Assembly (NCBI RefSeq): GCF_003660455.1
Contig: NZ_QZVR01000002.1
Span: forward strand, 372,001 to 436,000
Source: Nocardioides ferulae
Lineage (GTDB): Bacteria > Actinomycetota > Actinomycetes > Propionibacteriales > Nocardioidaceae
Direction: 5' to 3'
DNA length: 64,000 nucleotides
The position numbers and the translations under genes were made by a program. This document shows, piece after piece, positions 56,139 through 63,020 of this stretch (position 1 is the first letter of the stretch; the number at the start of each line of letters is the position of its first letter). The notes under the pieces were generated by a model. That model saw only the letters and a list, made by a program, of their open reading frames with translations. It was not told where the DNA came from and ran no database searches.

Positions 56139-56194
56139 CGGACATAAGGACCTCGATCGGGGCAGTTCGCGGGGCCGGAGGGCCGTTATGTCCG
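56139..56194. other. 9-bp inverted repeat with a 38-nt centre
   Basis: CGGACATAA (56139-56147) and TTATGTCCG (56186-56194) are perfect complements. It lies downstream of arr and upstream of the peptidase E gene, both on the minus strand. It could be a terminator hairpin of arr or a regulator site for the next gene. Confidence 0.4.
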
Positions 56195-56221
56195 TTGACC
56201 TATGAGCCGGTCGGCCACACA

Positions 56222-56656
56222 TCAGTCGTAGATGACGGCCTCGCCACGCTCTCGGAGTGCGGCGAGGCCGTCCCGCATCGCCTGGAGCTGCTCGGGTGGA
56301 TGGCCAACCCAGTGCTCGATCTCGCCGACGACGCGGAGCGGCTGCCGGGAGCGGAAGGACCGGGTGGGGTTGCCGGGGAGCTTCTTGTCGGTGACGTTGG
56401 GGTCGTCCTCGTAGTCGCCGAGGGGCTCGACCAGGTAGATCCGGCCGCGGCCGGGACCGGCGGCGAACTCGGCGCCCCAGGTGGCGGCGTCGAGGGTGGC
56501 GGTGAAGTAGATGTGGTTCATCGTCCGGCCGTCCTCGAAGTTCGAGCCACGGCCGGGGGTGAGCAGGTCGCCGACGGCCAGATCGGCCTTGGTGCCGTGC
56601 AGGAACACGCCGGGCTCGTAGATCTCGAAGGGCACGGGCTCCTTGGGCGAGTTCAT
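56222..56656 (-). CDS. arr: Rifamycin ADP-ribosyltransferase Arr
   Basis: 144 aa, usual for Arr. It modifies the 23-hydroxyl of rifamycins using NAD, causing resistance. The sequence follows known Arr proteins closely: FLHGTKADLAVGDLLTPGRG, SNFEDGRTMNHIYFTATLD, AATWGAEFAAGPGRGRIYLV, DDPNVTDKKLPGNPTRSF and VGHPPEQLQAMRDGLAALR. The catalytic pattern (His near start, Tyr in IYFT, Asp in DDPN) is intact. ATG 56656 lies 6 nt after TACGGT, so it has its own leaderless promoter. Confidence 0.93.
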   Translation of the reverse strand: MNSPKEPVPFEIYEPGVFLHGTKADLAVGDLLTPGRGSNFEDGRTMNHIYFTATLDAATWGAEFAAGPGRGRIYLVEPLGDYEDDPNVTDKKLPGNPTRSFRSRQPLRVVGEIEHWVGHPPEQLQAMRDGLAALRERGEAVIYD

Positions 56657-56662
56657 GCAACA

Positions 56663-56668
56663 ACCGTA
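56663..56668 (-). promoter_or_regulatory. -10 element of a leaderless promoter (arr)
   Basis: TACGGT on the minus strand ends 6 nt before ATG 56656. Confidence 0.6.
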
Positions 56669-56882
56669 GGGCTCCGGCGGGGCGGGCAGCCAGGCTGTTC
56701 GGGGCCGGCTGGGGTTCGGCCCCGGTAGGTGGGAACGGTGGACTGGATGGTGCGGTGGCGGGGGCCGGTGACGCGAGTGGTCCCGCCACGCAGTCTCTTC
56801 GACGAGAATGCGCGCGAAACGCAGGACAACGGGGAGTGCCTCTCTTGGCGCCGTTGCGGGGAAGCCCCGGCCGCGACCGCCG

Positions 56883-56888
56883 TAGGCT
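56883..56888 (+). promoter_or_regulatory. -10 element of a leaderless promoter (secreted protein)
   Basis: TAGGCT ends 6 nt before GTG 56895. The 226 bp between this and arr hold both promoters; nothing else seen. Confidence 0.55.
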
Positions 56889-56894
56889 GAGTCG

Positions 56895-57623
56895 GTGATC
56901 GATCGGGTGACGCGCTCGCTGGTGCTCACGCTGCTGACTGCAGCACTCGTCTCGCTGCCCACGGGAGTCGCGCTGGCCGACGAGGCCCCGGACACCACCG
57001 CACCGCAGATCGGGCTCAACCCCTGTCACGACGATGAGACCAGCTGTCGTCGCGTGTACGCGGAGGTCTTCGGCGACCTTCAGCCGGGCGACGATCTGGC
57101 CGTGCTCGGAGCGCGGATCGGCGACGAGGTGCTGACCGAGCACGTCTTCGACGACGGCACCGGCTTCGAGCCGTACGGCTGGTTCCGGCCCTATGGGAAC
57201 GACGTCGTGTTCCCCGTCGACTATGCCCTCAGCGTCGAGGTGCCTCGCGGGACGAGTGACATCACCTTCTACGCCCGTGACCTCGAGGGCAACACCAGCG
57301 AGCTCACCACCACGGTCCTCGGCCCCATCCCCCCTGGTCCGGTGAGACGGCTGACCGCTCGGCTCACCGGTGCGCGGAGGGCCTTGGTGGCATGGCGCAC
57401 GCCGGAGCTGCACGGCAGCTGCTGCGTGCGGTACGTCGTCACCACCCCCGGCCGCAAGCCGAGATCGACCTTCTCGGCCCCGCCGTCCTACGGCGGCGGA
57501 GTCGTCTCCTACCGCCGGCTCTCGCCCGGGTGGCACCGCTTCACGGTGCGGGCCAGCACGGAGGGCGGTGCCGGGCCGTCTCGCGCAGTGCGGCTCCTCG
57601 TGCCGCGCCGACATCGGGGCTGA
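56895..57623 (+). CDS. Hypothetical secreted protein with a fibronectin-III-like C-terminus
   Basis: 242 aa. Signal peptide: RVTRSLVLTLLTAALVSLPT, likely cut after GVALADEA. The mature N-terminal half contains two Cys (LNPCHDDETSCRR) that may form a disulfide and a beta-rich region (SDITFYARDLEGNTSELTTT). The C-terminal half resembles FN3 domains (PPGPVRRLTARLTGARRALV, YRRLSPGWHRFTVRASTEGG). No enzymatic motif. Function unknown; probably an exported adhesive or surface protein. Confidence 0.7.
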   Translation: MIDRVTRSLVLTLLTAALVSLPTGVALADEAPDTTAPQIGLNPCHDDETSCRRVYAEVFGDLQPGDDLAVLGARIGDEVLTEHVFDDGTGFEPYGWFRPYGNDVVFPVDYALSVEVPRGTSDITFYARDLEGNTSELTTTVLGPIPPGPVRRLTARLTGARRALVAWRTPELHGSCCVRYVVTTPGRKPRSTFSAPPSYGGGVVSYRRLSPGWHRFTVRASTEGGAGPSRAVRLLVPRRHRG

Positions 57624-57637
57624 ACGGACGGACCCGG

Positions 57638-58132
57638 CTAGATGTCGATGGGGACGGTTTCCGCCGAGCCCGCGATGAGCTCCCGGAGCAGCTGGGGCAG
57701 CAGCCGGGGAGCGAACACCTCGGGAGCCGCCAGCGCGTCCATCTCGGGGAGCGTCCACCAGCGGAACTCCGTGATGCCCTCGTCATCCAGCTGTTCTGGA
57801 GTAGAAGAGCCCAGTGCGGTGAACGCTGTGCACCGCACGAGGAAGTAGTCGTGGACCGCCCCGTCCCAGCTCGCCGAGTACGCCGGTGAGACCACCACCT
57901 GGTGCCACACGTGCCTGACCTCGTGGGCGGTCGCTTCGTAGCCGACCTCCTCGACGAGCTCTCGCAGGACGGCGTCCACCGGTGTCTCGCCCGGCTCGAG
58001 TCCGCCGCCCGGCGGGGCCCACAGCACGCGCCCCGCGTGACGAGCGGTCAGGTCGTGCCGCGCCAGGAGGAGGCGGTCGTCCGCGTCGAGCAGCAGCGCC
58101 CGGGCTGTGTGGCGCAGGCGCGGGGTCGGCAC
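57638..58132 (-). CDS. NUDIX hydrolase
   Basis: 164 aa. The Nudix box GGGLEPGETPVDAVLRELVE and EVGY is complete (GX5EX7REUXEEXGU). The N-terminus RHTARALLLDADDRLLLARH and the C-terminal ITEFRWWTLPEMDAL are typical of the broad NTP/NDP-sugar group. Substrate cannot be told. GTG 58132 is 6 nt after TATCGT. It converges with the secreted protein gene. Confidence 0.9.
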   Translation of the reverse strand: MPTPRLRHTARALLLDADDRLLLARHDLTARHAGRVLWAPPGGGLEPGETPVDAVLRELVEEVGYEATAHEVRHVWHQVVVSPAYSASWDGAVHDYFLVRCTAFTALGSSTPEQLDDEGITEFRWWTLPEMDALAAPEVFAPRLLPQLLRELIAGSAETVPIDI

Positions 58133-58138
58133 GGGGCG

Positions 58139-58144
58139 ACGATA
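58139..58144 (-). promoter_or_regulatory. -10 element of a leaderless promoter (NUDIX)
   Basis: TATCGT on the minus strand ends 6 nt before GTG 58132. Confidence 0.5.
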
Positions 58145-58316
58145 GCCGGGCGGAGCGAGAGCTCGCGCCGGACCTCCGCGATCAGGTCGCAGCCCGGGTC
58201 TCGGTCCTCGACTCGGGCTTGGTCCCGTCGTCCGGGAGGCCCGGGTCGGGCACGAGGAGGGGTGCGGCCAGGGCGGTCATGACAGCCGCTCCCGGTAGCC
58301 TCCTCTCAGTGTGAGG

Positions 58317-58530
58317 CTTCTCCTGCCGCTGTTGCGGCTGGTTGGATCCTGATCACCTGGTGTCTGGCTCGTAGCCTCCTTGCCGACCTCGGTCTGGCGG
58401 GCATGTGTTTTGCCGACGCCGGGTGTGACGGACCGGCCGGCGTGACTTGATAGGAGCGTGGCATCGCCCCCACAGAGATGTGTCCGCCGACCGGCCCAAC
58501 CATCCAGTCACTTGATCAAGGTGAAGGAGG
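58317..58530 (+). ncRNA. Candidate IS110 bridge RNA
   Basis: IS110 elements express a bridge RNA from the non-coding end beside the transposase gene; its loops pair with target and donor DNA. This region has the right place and length. It contains stems such as ACGCCGG (58416-58422) / CCGGCGT (58437-58443), repeats of TTGCCGAC (58380, 58410), the palindrome CTTGATCAAG (58511-58520), and the CTTGA-TAGGAG near-copy of the element's right end, as a donor-binding loop would need. Not demonstrated. Confidence 0.4.
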
Positions 58531-58538
58531 CAGCCTCT

Positions 58539-59588
58539 ATGGTTGTTGTTGGTGCCGATGTGCACAAGCGGACGCACACGTTCGTCGCGGTCGACGAGGT
58601 CGGCCGCCAGGTCGGGTCGAAGACCGTTGCGGCGTCCACCGCGGGTCACCAGGTCGCGGTGCGTTGGGTGCGTGAGCGGTTCGGTGGGGAGGTGTTGTGG
58701 GCGATCGAGGACTGTCGTCACCTCTCTGCGCGGCTGGAGCGGGACCTGTTGACCAGTGGTCAGTCGGTGGTGCGGGTGCCGCCGAAGATGATGGCCGAGC
58801 AGCGCCGTGTCGCCCGCACTCGCGGGAAGTCTGACCCGATCGACGCGCTCGCGGTCGCCCGGGCTGCGCAGCGCGAGCCGGACCTCCCGGTCGCGGCCCA
58901 CGACGAGGTCTCGCGGGAGCTGAAGCTGCTGGTCGACCGGCGTGATGACCTGGTCAAGCACCGCACCGCCACGATCAACCGGCTGCTGTGGCGGGTCCAC
59001 GAGCTCGACCCGGGCATCTCGCCGCCGGAACGGTCGCTGGACCTGGCCACGCACCAGCAGGCACTCGCTGCCGCGCTCGACCGGTTCGACGGGATCGTGG
59101 CCGAGCTGGCCCGCGACGAGCTGGCCGACATTGTCGACCTCACGAAGAGGATCAACGGGCTCGAGCGACGGATCACCGACCGGGTCCGTGATGTCGCGCC
59201 GACCCTGCTGGCGATGCCCGGCTGCGGGCCACTGACTGCGGCCAAGATCGTCGGTGAGACCGCCGGTGTGACCCGGTTCAGGTCCGAGGCTGCGTTCGCC
59301 AGGCACGCGGGGATCGCGCCGATCCCGGTCTGGTCGGGCAATACCCGGGGGCGAGTGCGCCTCACGCGATCCGGCAACCGCCAGCTCAATGCCGCCATCC
59401 ACCGCATCGCGATCACCCAGATCCGGCTCGACGGGCTCGGGAAGACGTACTACGAGAAGAAGAAGGCCGAGAGCATGTCCACCCCCGAGGCCCTGCGCTG
59501 CCTCAAACGACGCCTCGCCCGCATCGTGTTCAACCACCTGATCACCGACCAAGCAGCGGCCGCGACTGGACTCGCGACCGCTGCTTGA
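58539..59588 (+). CDS. IS110-family transposase (DEDD recombinase)
   Basis: 349 aa, ATG 58539 after GAAGGAGG. The N-terminal RuvC-like DEDD domain shows VVVGADVHKRTHTFVAVDEV (first Asp), LWAIEDCRHLSARL (Glu) and TRGKSDPIDALAVARAA (Asp pair). The C-terminal Transposase_20 domain has LLAMPGCGPLTAAKIVGETA and RFRSEAAFARHAGIAPIP, with the serine region VWSGNTRGRVRLTRSGNRQL. All catalytic positions seem intact, so the enzyme is probably active. It uses RNA-guided recombination if a bridge RNA is made. Confidence 0.95.
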   Translation: MVVVGADVHKRTHTFVAVDEVGRQVGSKTVAASTAGHQVAVRWVRERFGGEVLWAIEDCRHLSARLERDLLTSGQSVVRVPPKMMAEQRRVARTRGKSDPIDALAVARAAQREPDLPVAAHDEVSRELKLLVDRRDDLVKHRTATINRLLWRVHELDPGISPPERSLDLATHQQALAAALDRFDGIVAELARDELADIVDLTKRINGLERRITDRVRDVAPTLLAMPGCGPLTAAKIVGETAGVTRFRSEAAFARHAGIAPIPVWSGNTRGRVRLTRSGNRQLNAAIHRIAITQIRLDGLGKTYYEKKKAESMSTPEALRCLKRRLARIVFNHLITDQAAAATGLATAA

Positions 59589-59602
59589 CATAGGAGAAAC
59601 GC

Positions 59603-60163
59603 ATGGACGAGGCGCCGCGCACCACGTATGTCCTGGTCGACGGAGAGAACATCGACGCCACGCTCGGCACCTCGATCCTGGGGCGACGGCCCCGCCCCGA
59701 GGAGCGCCCGCGGTGGGAGCGGCTCCTGCAGTTCGTCGAGGAGCGCTGGGGGCAGCAGGCCAGCGGCCTGTTCTTCCTGGCCGCGAACAACGAGCTGCCG
59801 ATGGCGTTCGTCCAGGCCCTGCTCGCGATCGGCTACAAGCCGATCCCGCTGTCGGGGGCGGCCGGCGACAAGGTCGTCGACATCGCCATCCAGCGCACGC
59901 TCGACGAGATCGGCCGCCGCGAGGCGGACGTGGTCCTGGTCAGCAACGACGGCGACTTCGTCGACCACCTCGACGACCTGCTCGACGGACGGCGGGTCGG
60001 CGTCGTCGGCTTCGGCGAGTTCCGCAACCAGGGCTTCGCCGGGCTGGCCGCGCAGGGACTCGAGGCCTTCGACCTGGAGTACGACGTGGGCGCGTTCAAC
60101 GCGGCCCTGCCACGCGTGCGCATCATCCCGATCGACGAGTTCGACCCCACGCAGTTCCTCTGA
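59603..60163 (+). CDS. NYN/PIN-like domain protein (LabA/DUF88 type)
   Basis: 186 aa. NYN-domain acidic residues: YVLVDGENIDATLGTS at the N-terminus, GDKVVDIAIQRTLDEIGRRE, VVLVSNDGDFVDHLDDLLDG. These form the putative metal site of PIN-like RNases. The C-terminal tail (VRIIPIDEFDPTQF) is short, with no added OST-HTH domain. RNA cleavage is plausible but unshown. The IS110 right end abuts its ribosome binding site, so its original promoter is separated and it may now be read from the element. Confidence 0.85.
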   Translation: MDEAPRTTYVLVDGENIDATLGTSILGRRPRPEERPRWERLLQFVEERWGQQASGLFFLAANNELPMAFVQALLAIGYKPIPLSGAAGDKVVDIAIQRTLDEIGRREADVVLVSNDGDFVDHLDDLLDGRRVGVVGFGEFRNQGFAGLAAQGLEAFDLEYDVGAFNAALPRVRIIPIDEFDPTQFL

Positions 60164-60185
60164 CCCGACGCGGGGGCGTCGAGGC

Positions 60186-60482
60186 TCAGGCGCAGTCGCG
60201 ACAGACGTCGACCCCGGCCGCGTCCCGCCGAGACACATGCTGGACCAGGAAGCACCGGGTGCAGGTGAACTCGTCGGCCTGCTTGGGCGTGACCTCGACG
60301 TCGAGAGTCTCGTGGGAGAGGTCCGCGCCCGGGAGCTCGAACGACTCGGCCAGCTCGGCCTCGTCCTCGTCGACCTTGCCGGAGCTCTTGTCCTGCTCGC
60401 CCGAGGTCAGGCGACGAGCCTCCAGGCTCTCTTCCTTCTGCTCTTCCTCGGTCTTGCGCGATGCGTCGTAGTCAGTGGCCAT
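60186..60482 (-). CDS. DUF4193 zinc-ribbon protein
   Basis: 98 aa, ATG 60482 after GAGAGGACC. MATDYDASRKTEEEQ start, acidic middle (DEDEAELAESFELPGADLS), then VTPKQADEFTCTRCFLVQHV and CRDCA with two CxxC-type pairs, one a probable zinc site. This is the DUF4193 pattern, universal in actinobacteria. Function unknown. The leader carries TACGAT about 28 nt further up as -10. Converges with the NYN gene, 22 bp apart. Confidence 0.9.
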   Translation of the reverse strand: MATDYDASRKTEEEQKEESLEARRLTSGEQDKSSGKVDEDEAELAESFELPGADLSHETLDVEVTPKQADEFTCTRCFLVQHVSRRDAAGVDVCRDCA

Positions 60483-60601
60483 GTGGTGGGTCCTCTCGGG
60501 GCGGAGCGCGAATCGTAGTCCGGACGCCGCCACCGGCCGCAATCACGGGCTTGGGTGTGTCTCCCAAGTCTCGGCCAGGCCACGGACTCGAGAGACATGC
60601 C

Positions 60602-61930
60602 CTAGTCGCGCAGGGCCTCGTGCGCCGTCTCCCGGCTGGCCAGCATGGCCACCAGCGCGAGGAGGGCGATGCCGGTGAGGTACCAGGCCGGCGCCAGGAC
60701 GCTGCCGGTGACGGAGATCAGCCAGGTGGCGACCAGGGGAGCGGTGCCGCCGAACAGCGCGTTGGCCGAGTTGAAGCTGAACGCGAAGCCGCTGTAGCGC
60801 ACCGACGTCGGGAAGATCTCCGAGAGGAACACCGGCAGCGTGCCGTCGTTCATCGTCAGCATCACCCCGAACACCACCTGGATCCCGATCAACGCGACGA
60901 TGCCGACCTGGCCGGCGAGCACGAACAGCGGGACCGAGGCGAGCAGGAACAGCACCGAGGCCGCGACCAGCATCGTGCGTCGGCCCAGGGCGTCGGAGAG
61001 CCGGCCCATCCCGAAGATGGCCGCGATGTAGGCGGCCAGCGCGATCGTGGAGGACGTGAACGCCTCGGTCTCGCTGACGTCGAGCTCGGTGGTCAGGTAG
61101 GTCGGCAGGTAGCTGAGCAGCAGGTAGAAGGCGACCGCGTTCAGGGAGGTGACGCCGAAGGCGATCACCACCGCCCGGCGGTGCTCGGTCAGCAGCAGCC
61201 GGATCGGTGCGTGCTCGTCCGCCGGGGCCTGCTCCCGGCGGGCCTGCATCTCGCAGAACCGCGGGGTGTCCTCGAGATGCAGCCGGATGTAGCGGCCGAT
61301 CAGGCCCAGCGGCGCGGCGAGGAGGAACGGCAGCCGCCAGCCCCAGCTCTCCAGGGCCGGGTCGTCGAGCAGGCCGTGCAGCAGCGCCGCCGACAGCGAC
61401 CCGAACAGCAGCCCGGTGGCGGTGCTCGCCGGCACGATGCTGGTGTAGCGGCCGCGCTGCCCCTCGGGGGCGTACTCCGCCAGGAACGCCGACGCCCCGG
61501 CGTACTCACCCGAGGCCGAGAAGCCCTGGGCCAGCCGGGCGACCAGCAGCAGGGCCGGGGCCAGCAGCCCGATCGTGGCGTGGCTGGGGATCAGTGCGAT
61601 CGAGAACGACGCGAACGTCATGATCAGGATCGACACCGACAGCGCCGCCCGGCGGCCGTGCCGGTCGCCGACGTGGCCCCAGAAGATCCCGCCGATCGGG
61701 CGGACGACGAACGACAGCGCGAACACGCCGAACGTCGCCAACAGCGCGGTGGTCGCGTCGGAGTCGGGGAAGAAGACCCGTGCGATCACCGTGGCGAGGT
61801 AGCCGTAAGCGGCGTAGTCGAACCACTCGACGAAGTTGCCGATGAAGCAGGCCGTGGCCGCCTTCCGCAGCGCCCCACGATCGCCCTGCCGGCCACCGGT
61901 CTCCCGGGTGGTCACGCCTACGCCGCTCAC
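60602..61930 (-). CDS. MFS transporter, metabolite:H+ symporter type
   Basis: 442 aa, twelve predicted helices. Family signatures: FIGNFVEWFDYAAYGYLATV (MHS start), RPIGGIFWGHVGDRHGRRAA (loop 2-3 MFS motif), LLVARLAQGFSASGEYAGAS, and FLSEIFPTSVRYSGFAFSFN. This subgroup imports small organic acids, betaines or proline-like solutes with protons. The substrate is unknown; the neighbouring amidinotransferase suggests a guanidino compound or its precursor. It follows the EamA gene by 13 bp, likely one operon. Confidence 0.85.
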   Translation of the reverse strand: MSGVGVTTRETGGRQGDRGALRKAATACFIGNFVEWFDYAAYGYLATVIARVFFPDSDATTALLATFGVFALSFVVRPIGGIFWGHVGDRHGRRAALSVSILIMTFASFSIALIPSHATIGLLAPALLLVARLAQGFSASGEYAGASAFLAEYAPEGQRGRYTSIVPASTATGLLFGSLSAALLHGLLDDPALESWGWRLPFLLAAPLGLIGRYIRLHLEDTPRFCEMQARREQAPADEHAPIRLLLTEHRRAVVIAFGVTSLNAVAFYLLLSYLPTYLTTELDVSETEAFTSSTIALAAYIAAIFGMGRLSDALGRRTMLVAASVLFLLASVPLFVLAGQVGIVALIGIQVVFGVMLTMNDGTLPVFLSEIFPTSVRYSGFAFSFNSANALFGGTAPLVATWLISVTGSVLAPAWYLTGIALLALVAMLASRETAHEALRD

Positions 61931-61943
61931 CGCCGCTCGCCTC

Positions 61944-62954
61944 TTACACCGGCGTCCGCGCGTTCGAGGCCGGATCGTCGGCGATCAGGCCGCCCCGACC
62001 ACGGGTGCGCCGCAGACTCGCGACGACCTCGCCCATGCCGCCGACGATGATGAACGCACCGCCGATGACCTGCATGGCCGACAGCGACTCGGAGAAGGCC
62101 ACCACGCCGACGCCGGCGCCGACCACGCACTCCCAGTAGGAGACCGTGGACAGCTGCACGGCCGTGAGGTGCCGGCCGGCCACGGTCAGCAGGCCGAGCG
62201 CACCGAACCCGATCAGCGCTGCCATCGTGGCCAGCCACACCCAGCTCGAGCCGTCCATCTCCGCCAGGCTGGGCCCGCTGAAGATGAAGATGATGCCGAT
62301 GCCGACGGCTCCGAACACGAAGTTGTAGAAGCCGCGGACGTCGCTGGGCACATCGGTGCGGTAGCGGGAGAGGAACAGGAACAGGCCGTAGCCGGCGCCC
62401 GAGAGCAGCCCGAGCATGTCGCCCTTGACGGTGTCGCCGGAGAACGACAGGCCCACCGAGACGCCCGAGCCGTCGATGCTGACCAGCCCGAGGATCAAGA
62501 TCATGCCGACGAAGACCAGGCCGAGGAACAGGGCGGTCAGCGGCTTGATCTTCTCCTTCAGGAAGATCGCGGCAAGGATCGCCGAGATCAGCGGCCCGGT
62601 GTAGATGAGGAAGACCGCGTTGGCCAGCGAGGTGTACTTCGTGGCCGAGACGTAGGCCGCCAGGCAGGTGCCCAGTGCCATGCCGCCGACGATCATCGCC
62701 GGGGAGAGGCGCACCGACCGCAGGGCCGGCAGCCGACGGGCGAAGACCAGGATGAGGAAGCAGCCGGTCGCGCCGGCGAGCATCCGGAAGAACGCGATCA
62801 CGTCGCCGGTGGTCTCGATGTGCCGGGCGAAGTAGCCGACGAAGCCCATCAGGGTGGCCGAGACCACCATGGTGGAGAACCCGAGGTTCTTGTTGACGTG
62901 GAGCTCGCCCGAGGCTCCGGTCGCCCCGGTTCTCGGGACGGAGGTGGTGGTCAT
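61944..62954 (-). CDS. EamA-family (DMT) transporter
   Basis: 336 aa, ATG 62954 after AAGGAAGGGG. Ten helices in two EamA repeats: the first from LGFSTMVVSATLMGFVGYFA through VFLIYTGPLISAILAAIFLK (the conserved Pro/Lys end of a repeat), the second ending VQLSTVSYWECVVGAGVGVV. DMT proteins mostly export metabolites. Between an amidinotransferase and an MFS symporter, it could export the amidinated product. That is inference. Confidence 0.85.
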   Translation of the reverse strand: MTTTSVPRTGATGASGELHVNKNLGFSTMVVSATLMGFVGYFARHIETTGDVIAFFRMLAGATGCFLILVFARRLPALRSVRLSPAMIVGGMALGTCLAAYVSATKYTSLANAVFLIYTGPLISAILAAIFLKEKIKPLTALFLGLVFVGMILILGLVSIDGSGVSVGLSFSGDTVKGDMLGLLSGAGYGLFLFLSRYRTDVPSDVRGFYNFVFGAVGIGIIFIFSGPSLAEMDGSSWVWLATMAALIGFGALGLLTVAGRHLTAVQLSTVSYWECVVGAGVGVVAFSESLSAMQVIGGAFIIVGGMGEVVASLRRTRGRGGLIADDPASNARTPV

Positions 62955-63020
62955 CGGACCCCTTCCTTGTTGGTTCGGGGGCGGGGCGGCCGGGTGCGGT
63001 GGCACCCGGCCGCCCGCGGC

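Larger units (their letters stand above)
58312..59596 (+). mobile_element. IS110-family insertion sequence (ends approximate)
   Basis: One intact transposase with a long left non-coding end (about 220 nt) and almost no right non-coding end (8 nt), the plan of the IS110 group. The right end is placed at the TAGGAG that abuts AAACGC-ATG of the next gene. The left end is placed near 58312-58317 because joining GTGAGG there to AAACGCATG would restore a normal ribosome binding site. A near copy of the right tip (CTTGA-TAGGAG, 58446-58456, against CTTGACATAGGAG, 59584-59596) lies inside the left end; an alternative left border is 58457. Confidence 0.7.
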
